Shown here one piece after another: positions 6,916 to 9,515 of a stretch of 9,515 nucleotides of DNA. A program made the position numbers and the translations under genes. Each line of letters begins with the position of its first letter. Positions within the stretch are counted from its first letter, which is position 1. Location of the stretch: the NCBI GenBank assembly GCA_934167435.1, contig CAKPKZ010000057.1, forward strand, positions 1 to 9,515, written 5' to 3'. The notes below the pieces were generated by a model that saw only the letters and a program-made list of their open reading frames with translations, did no database searches and was not told where the DNA came from. Source of the stretch: an uncultured Clostridia bacterium. Lineage in GTDB: Bacteria > Bacillota > Clostridia > TANB77 > CAG-508.

Positions 6916-6922
6916 CACACCA

Positions 6923-6952
6923 ACTTTTGTAAAAAGTGTAGTGTGTTACACT
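6923..6952 (+). other. oriT: Origin of transfer (oriT), MOBV/pMV158 type, nick between 6945 and 6946
   Basis: The sequence TAGTGTGTTA at 6939-6948 exactly matches the nick region TAGTGTG/TTA known for pMV158 and MobM-type relaxases. The surrounding architecture also matches. A first hairpin ACTTTT (6923-6928)/AAAAGT (6932-6937) with a GTA loop is followed by an overlapping second inverted repeat AGTGTA (6935-6940)/TACACT (6947-6952), which places the nick site in its loop. The site lies 250 bp upstream of a MOBV relaxase gene, as expected. The nick polarity implies that the strand shown here is the one cut and transferred. Confidence 0.92.
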
Positions 6953-7085
6953 CATAAATGCGCTTTTGAAAAATGGAGCAGAATTTAACAAGGTTATTGC
7001 AGAAGATTTTTCAAAATGAGAGTGTTAAATATTACAAGTAATATTTAACAAGCGAAGAAGCATATGAGTGTTCTCACGTTTTGAT
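6948..7085. repeat. Nested hairpin domain between oriT and relaxase gene, with 26-bp central palindrome
   Basis: ACACTCATA (6948-6956) is complementary to TATGAGTGT (7063-7071), and CGCTT (6961-6965) to AAGCG (7050-7054). Inside them TTTTGAAAAAT (6964-6974) pairs with ATTTTTCAAAA (7006-7016), sharing two bases with the previous helix. TGTTAAATATTAC (7023-7035) pairs with GTAATATTTAACA (7038-7050) across two bases. ATTTAACAAG is directly repeated at 6983-6992 and 7043-7052. The result is a branched structure attached to the oriT stem. It could be a recognition platform for the relaxase, a replication origin, or a structured leader of the relaxase transcript. Confidence 0.6.
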
Positions 7086-7164
7086 AATAAGATAAAAATT
7101 ATAAATTGAAAATTAAATATAAGGGTTATAGTAATTTCATCGTCATTATCGTCATCAAAACGTG
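7075..7164. repeat. 11-bp inverted repeat and ATCGTCAT tandem copies upstream of relaxase gene
   Basis: CACGTTTTGAT (7075-7085) is the exact reverse complement of 7154-7164. Between them are tandem nine-base units ATCGTCATT (7139-7147) and ATCGTCATC (7148-7156), repeating the motif at 6881-6889. In addition, CATCGTCATT (7138-7147) is exactly complementary to 6844-6853, so the whole oriT block can be closed by a long-range 10-bp helix. A weak promoter-like pair, TTGAAA (7106-7111) and TATAGT (7127-7132), has only a 15-base spacer. Confidence 0.6.
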
Positions 7165-7199
7165 TGCTTACAAAGAAAAGCAAGAAAGGAGAATGAGAT

Positions 7200-8192
7200 A
7201 TGCCATATACAATATTAAGATTTAAAAAAGATAAAGGTGGTGCAATTGCTGGTTGTGAAAGACATAATGAGAGAAAAAAAGAAGCTTATAAAAGTAATCC
7301 AGATATAGATATTACTAGAACAAAATATAACTATCATATAATACAAGCACCAAAATACACTTATGGTAGAAAAATAAAAGAATTAATAAAGAAATATGAA
7401 TGTAAAACAAGAAAAGATAGTATAAGACTGGTTGAAACATTAATAACTGCTTCTCCAGAATTTATAAGTAAACTATCTGAAGAAGAAAAAAGAGAATATT
7501 TTGAAAGAGCGATAGAATTTATGAAATCTGAAATAGGAGAAGATAGAATAATATCAGCTGTAGTTCATATGGATGAAAAAACTCCCCATATGCATTTGGC
7601 ATTTTGCCCAATTAATCAAGAAGGTAAATTATCTGCAAAAAGTATATTGGGAAATCAAAAGAGTTTATCAGAATGGCAAACGAGATATTATGAATTTATG
7701 CATGAAAGATGGCCAGAACTAGAAAGAGGTCAATCTGCACAAGTAACAAAAAGAAAGCATATTCCAACTTGGTTATTTAAAATGGCAGATAATTTGGATT
7801 ATTTATATCACAAATTATCTAATGTAATAGAAAATATAAATTTAATAGGTATGAAAAAAGATAAAGCAGAGGCAATTGAATTATTATCTGAGTTTGTACC
7901 AAAAGCTCAAAAATTTTCGGCTAAAGTAAATTCATATAAAGATTATATTAGAGAGTTGGAAATTAAGGTAATTAATCAAAAATATAATAATAAGGATCTT
8001 GTAGAAGAAAATAATGAGCTTAAAAAACAAATTGAAGATAAAGAATTTGAAACTAGCATGAAATTAATGAATATGCAAAGTCAAATTAAGAAGTATGAAA
8101 AATATATTAAAAAACTTCCAAAAGATGTAATTGAAGAAATTGAGAGAAAAGAACGAGAACATAAATTTAGAGATAAGGAGATGGAAAGATAA
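7200..8192 (+). CDS. MOBV-family relaxase (MobM/Pre-like mobilization protein)
   Basis: This enzyme nicks one strand at oriT and pilots it into the recipient during conjugal mobilization. The 330-residue protein has the MOBV signatures: HNER with H22 at the same position as the catalytic histidine of pMV158 MobM; a KYNYHI segment (42-47); and the metal-binding HxDExTPHxH motif at 123-132 (VHMDEKTPHMHLAFCP). From about residue 220 the protein is a charged, heptad-rich coiled coil ending in KEREHKFRDKEMER, probably for dimerization or membrane/partner contact. It is shorter than MobM (494 residues) but has a complete relaxase domain. AAAGGAG (7185-7191) lies 8 bases before ATG 7200. The stop codon overlaps the next start (TAATG at 8190-8194), so it is translationally coupled with the excisionase gene. 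A matching oriT lies upstream. Confidence 0.95.
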   Translation: MPYTILRFKKDKGGAIAGCERHNERKKEAYKSNPDIDITRTKYNYHIIQAPKYTYGRKIKELIKKYECKTRKDSIRLVETLITASPEFISKLSEEEKREYFERAIEFMKSEIGEDRIISAVVHMDEKTPHMHLAFCPINQEGKLSAKSILGNQKSLSEWQTRYYEFMHERWPELERGQSAQVTKRKHIPTWLFKMADNLDYLYHKLSNVIENINLIGMKKDKAEAIELLSEFVPKAQKFSAKVNSYKDYIRELEIKVINQKYNNKDLVEENNELKKQIEDKEFETSMKLMNMQSQIKKYEKYIKKLPKDVIEEIERKEREHKFRDKEMER

Positions 8193-8437
8193 TGAAAACA
8201 AATGTAATTGAAGAAAAAATGATTTATACAACACACGAAGTTGCAAAAATACTGCATTCAAGTCCAAATTATATTTATGAATTGATAGAAAAAGGTAAAT
8301 TAAAAGCTATAAAGTTAAAAAGCTTTAAAATAAGAAAATCTGCTGTTGAAGAATTTTTGAAAGAAAATGAAGGAAATGATCTATCAGATATTGATAATAT
8401 TAAAAAGATATCGACTAATAATGAAGAAGGACAGTAA
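8192..8437 (+). CDS. Excisionase (Xis)-like MerR-fold DNA-binding protein
   Basis: This 81-residue protein has a winged helix-turn-helix of the HTH_17/excisionase type: YTTHEVAKILHSSPNYIYE (12-30), then LIEKGKLKAIKLKSFKIRKS (31-50) forming the wing, and AVEEFLKENEG. The remaining tail is acidic and probably disordered. Proteins of this kind bind near att sites and direct the partner integrase toward excision; some also act as repressors. It overlaps the relaxase stop by one base (TAATG) and ends 3 bases before the int2 start, forming a tight relaxase-xis-int unit. This supports pairing with Int2 rather than Int1. AAGGAG at 8175-8180 serves as ribosome binding site. Confidence 0.85.
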   Translation: MKTNVIEEKMIYTTHEVAKILHSSPNYIYELIEKGKLKAIKLKSFKIRKSAVEEFLKENEGNDLSDIDNIKKISTNNEEGQ

Positions 8438-8440
8438 AGT

Positions 8441-9515
8441 ATGGGAAATGTTACTATTCAAAAAAGAGGAAAATATTATCAATACAAATTTGAAGTATCA
8501 AAAGTAGATGGAAAAAGAAAATTTATAAATAAATCTGGGTTTGAAACAAAAGACAAAGCTATAAAGGCAGGAAATATAGCATATACAGAATATTTGAACA
8601 CAGGATTGGTATTCAAAGAAAAGGAAATATCATTTAGTGATTATTTAGATTATTGGTATGAAAACTATTGTGAAGTAAATTTAAAATATAACACAAGAAG
8701 AACTTATAAAACAATAATGGAAAAGTATTTGAAAAAAGAACTTGGAAAATATAGGTTGAATTCTATAACAAGTGTAAAGTTAAATTCATTTATAGTTGAT
8801 TTATGCAATAGATATAACTATAAAAAATCTTATTATAGTAATATTCTAAAAGTTCTAAAAAATTGTTTTAGAGTAGCGACTGATGTATATGGTTTTATAA
8901 AGTATAATCCAACAATTACCTTAAAACTTCCTAAAATAGAAGATAACAATGAATTTGAAAAACATTTATATAACAAGCAAGAAATAAATAGAATTTTAAA
9001 AAGATTTAAAGATGATGACACATTTACCTGTGCTTTTATTACAAGTTGTTTTACTGGAATGAGAACGGGAGAAGTATGTGGCTTAACATGGGAAGATATT
9101 GAATTTAAGAATAGGATTATAAATGTAAAACATACAGTATATGATAAACCAAAAGATGAAAAAGGTAGATGGTATATTGGAACAACAAAAACCAAACAAG
9201 GTACAAGACAAGTTAATATGTGTGAAACTTTATATAATGCATTGTTAAATTATAAAAAGAAACAACAATATTTAAAGAAAATGTATGGAAATCAATATAT
9301 GAGTTATCATTTTGAAGATGTAAAAAATAAATATGGAAAGGTTGTAGAAAAACGTATTGTTCAAAACGAAAGTAATATTTTACAAATAAATAATGCTAAT
9401 ATGGTATTTGTACGAGAAAATGGCAAATATGTCGGAAGAAATATTTTAAACTATCCATTTAAGATAATTCATAAAGAACTTGGAATTGAAAATTGTAGAT
9501 TTTATGATCTAAGAG
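8441..9515 (+). CDS. Tyrosine recombinase/integrase Int2 (partial, C-terminus outside window)
   Basis: This is a second lambda/Tn916-type integrase, homologous to Int1 along its whole visible length (358 codons), with the same arm-binding N-terminus (VTIQKRGKYYQYKFE). Visible catalytic residues are R208 in TGMRTGEV and K250 in GTTKTKQGTR. The window ends in the box II motif, which reads FYDLR (Y355, R358) instead of the usual HxxR; the corresponding histidine is present in Int1. The second conserved histidine and the nucleophilic tyrosine lie beyond the edge. ATG 8441 follows the xis stop by 3 bases, with AAGGA at 8428-8432. It is probably the functional recombinase of the element carrying the relaxase and oriT. 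Confidence 0.92.
   Translation, partial: MGNVTIQKRGKYYQYKFEVSKVDGKRKFINKSGFETKDKAIKAGNIAYTEYLNTGLVFKEKEISFSDYLDYWYENYCEVNLKYNTRRTYKTIMEKYLKKELGKYRLNSITSVKLNSFIVDLCNRYNYKKSYYSNILKVLKNCFRVATDVYGFIKYNPTITLKLPKIEDNNEFEKHLYNKQEINRILKRFKDDDTFTCAFITSCFTGMRTGEVCGLTWEDIEFKNRIINVKHTVYDKPKDEKGRWYIGTTKTKQGTRQVNMCETLYNALLNYKKKQQYLKKMYGNQYMSYHFEDVKNKYGKVVEKRIVQNESNILQINNANMVFVRENGKYVGRNILNYPFKIIHKELGIENCRFYDLR
8465..8494 (+). repeat. 30-bp segment identical to one in int1 (copy 2)
   Basis: Exact match to 3604-3633 in the same orientation. Recombination between the copies would remove int1's 3' part, the small gene, the RNA region, repA, oriT, the relaxase and xis, leaving one hybrid integrase gene. Confidence 0.9.

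Larger units (their letters stand above)
3347..9515 (+). mobile_element. Integrative and mobilizable element(s) downstream of secA (right end outside window; left border uncertain)
   Basis: After secA the content is typical of a small IME: a tyrosine recombinase, a RepA-like AAA ATPase, a MOBV oriT, a MOBV relaxase, a MerR-fold excisionase and a second tyrosine recombinase. No type IV secretion genes or coupling protein are present, so transfer would need a helper element. The left boundary was not proven: it could be just after the secA stop (3347-3490, repeat-rich) or after Int1 and its small partner (about 5155), if Int1 belongs to a separate or remnant element. No direct repeat long enough to be attL/attR was found within the window, as expected if the right end lies beyond Int2. 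Confidence 0.8.

Noticed and set aside
3351..7128. AAGGGTTA shared at 3351-3358 and 7121-7128 as att direct repeats
   Set aside because: Eight bases in AT-rich DNA is expected by chance, and 7121 lies in the middle of the rep-mob module rather than at an element end.
8833..9195. Minus-strand 120-codon open frame inside int2
   Set aside because: It lies fully opposite a well-supported integrase coding region and has no recognisable features.
1..9515. CRISPR array or toxin-antitoxin/defence cargo
   Set aside because: No regularly spaced repeats with unique spacers were seen, and no gene in the window carries a toxin, nuclease or other defence signature. The visible cargo is mobilization and integration machinery.

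Overview
The DNA is AT-rich (roughly 70 percent or more A+T by eye), with AGGAGG-type ribosome binding sites, AT-ending codons and a clostridial-looking SecA. This points to a low-GC Firmicute, most likely a gut-type member of the Clostridia. The genus cannot be fixed from this window.

Layout. (1) Positions 1-433, minus strand: the first ~144 codons of a membrane-anchored protein whose visible C-terminal part resembles the TIGR03943/DUF1980 (YcgQ C-terminal) family. (2) Positions 434-580: divergent intergenic space with a strong extended -10 promoter for secA. (3) Positions 581-3346: complete secA, the chromosomal anchor gene. (4) Positions 3347-3579: non-coding, with nested inverted repeats around two 10-bp direct repeats, then a strong UUCG-loop terminator. 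(5) Positions 3580-5154: tyrosine recombinase Int1 and a 95-residue protein of unknown function. (6) Positions 5155-5822: a 668-bp leader with no convincing gene. It holds a near-consensus sigma-A promoter overlapped by a dyad that resembles two Spo0A boxes, a candidate structured RNA with a four-way junction, AT-rich hairpins, and an intrinsic terminator 22 bp before the next ribosome binding site. (7) Positions 5823-6812: a RepA-like AAA ATPase/helicase. (8) Positions 6813-7199: a dense block of hairpins and repeats containing a MOBV-type origin of transfer with the exact pMV158-type nick sequence. (9) Positions 7200-9515: an operon of MOBV relaxase, MerR-fold excisionase and a second tyrosine recombinase, Int2, cut off by the window end.

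Reading the region together: everything after secA looks like a small integrative and mobilizable element (IME), or two related ones side by side. Int2 with the small excisionase would integrate and excise the DNA. The relaxase would nick at the oriT and transfer it using a helper conjugation machine; no type IV secretion genes or coupling protein are seen. The RepA-like ATPase may support replication of the excised circle. Int1 and Int2 are clear homologues, identical at 30 consecutive bases near their 5' ends, which suggests tandem accretion of related elements next to secA or duplication of the integrase.

The most interesting parts are non-coding: the candidate structured RNA and terminator ahead of repA, which look like a long regulated leader or stand-alone RNA, and the oriT block. 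Coordinates of sites were worked out by hand. No folding program, profile search or database was used.
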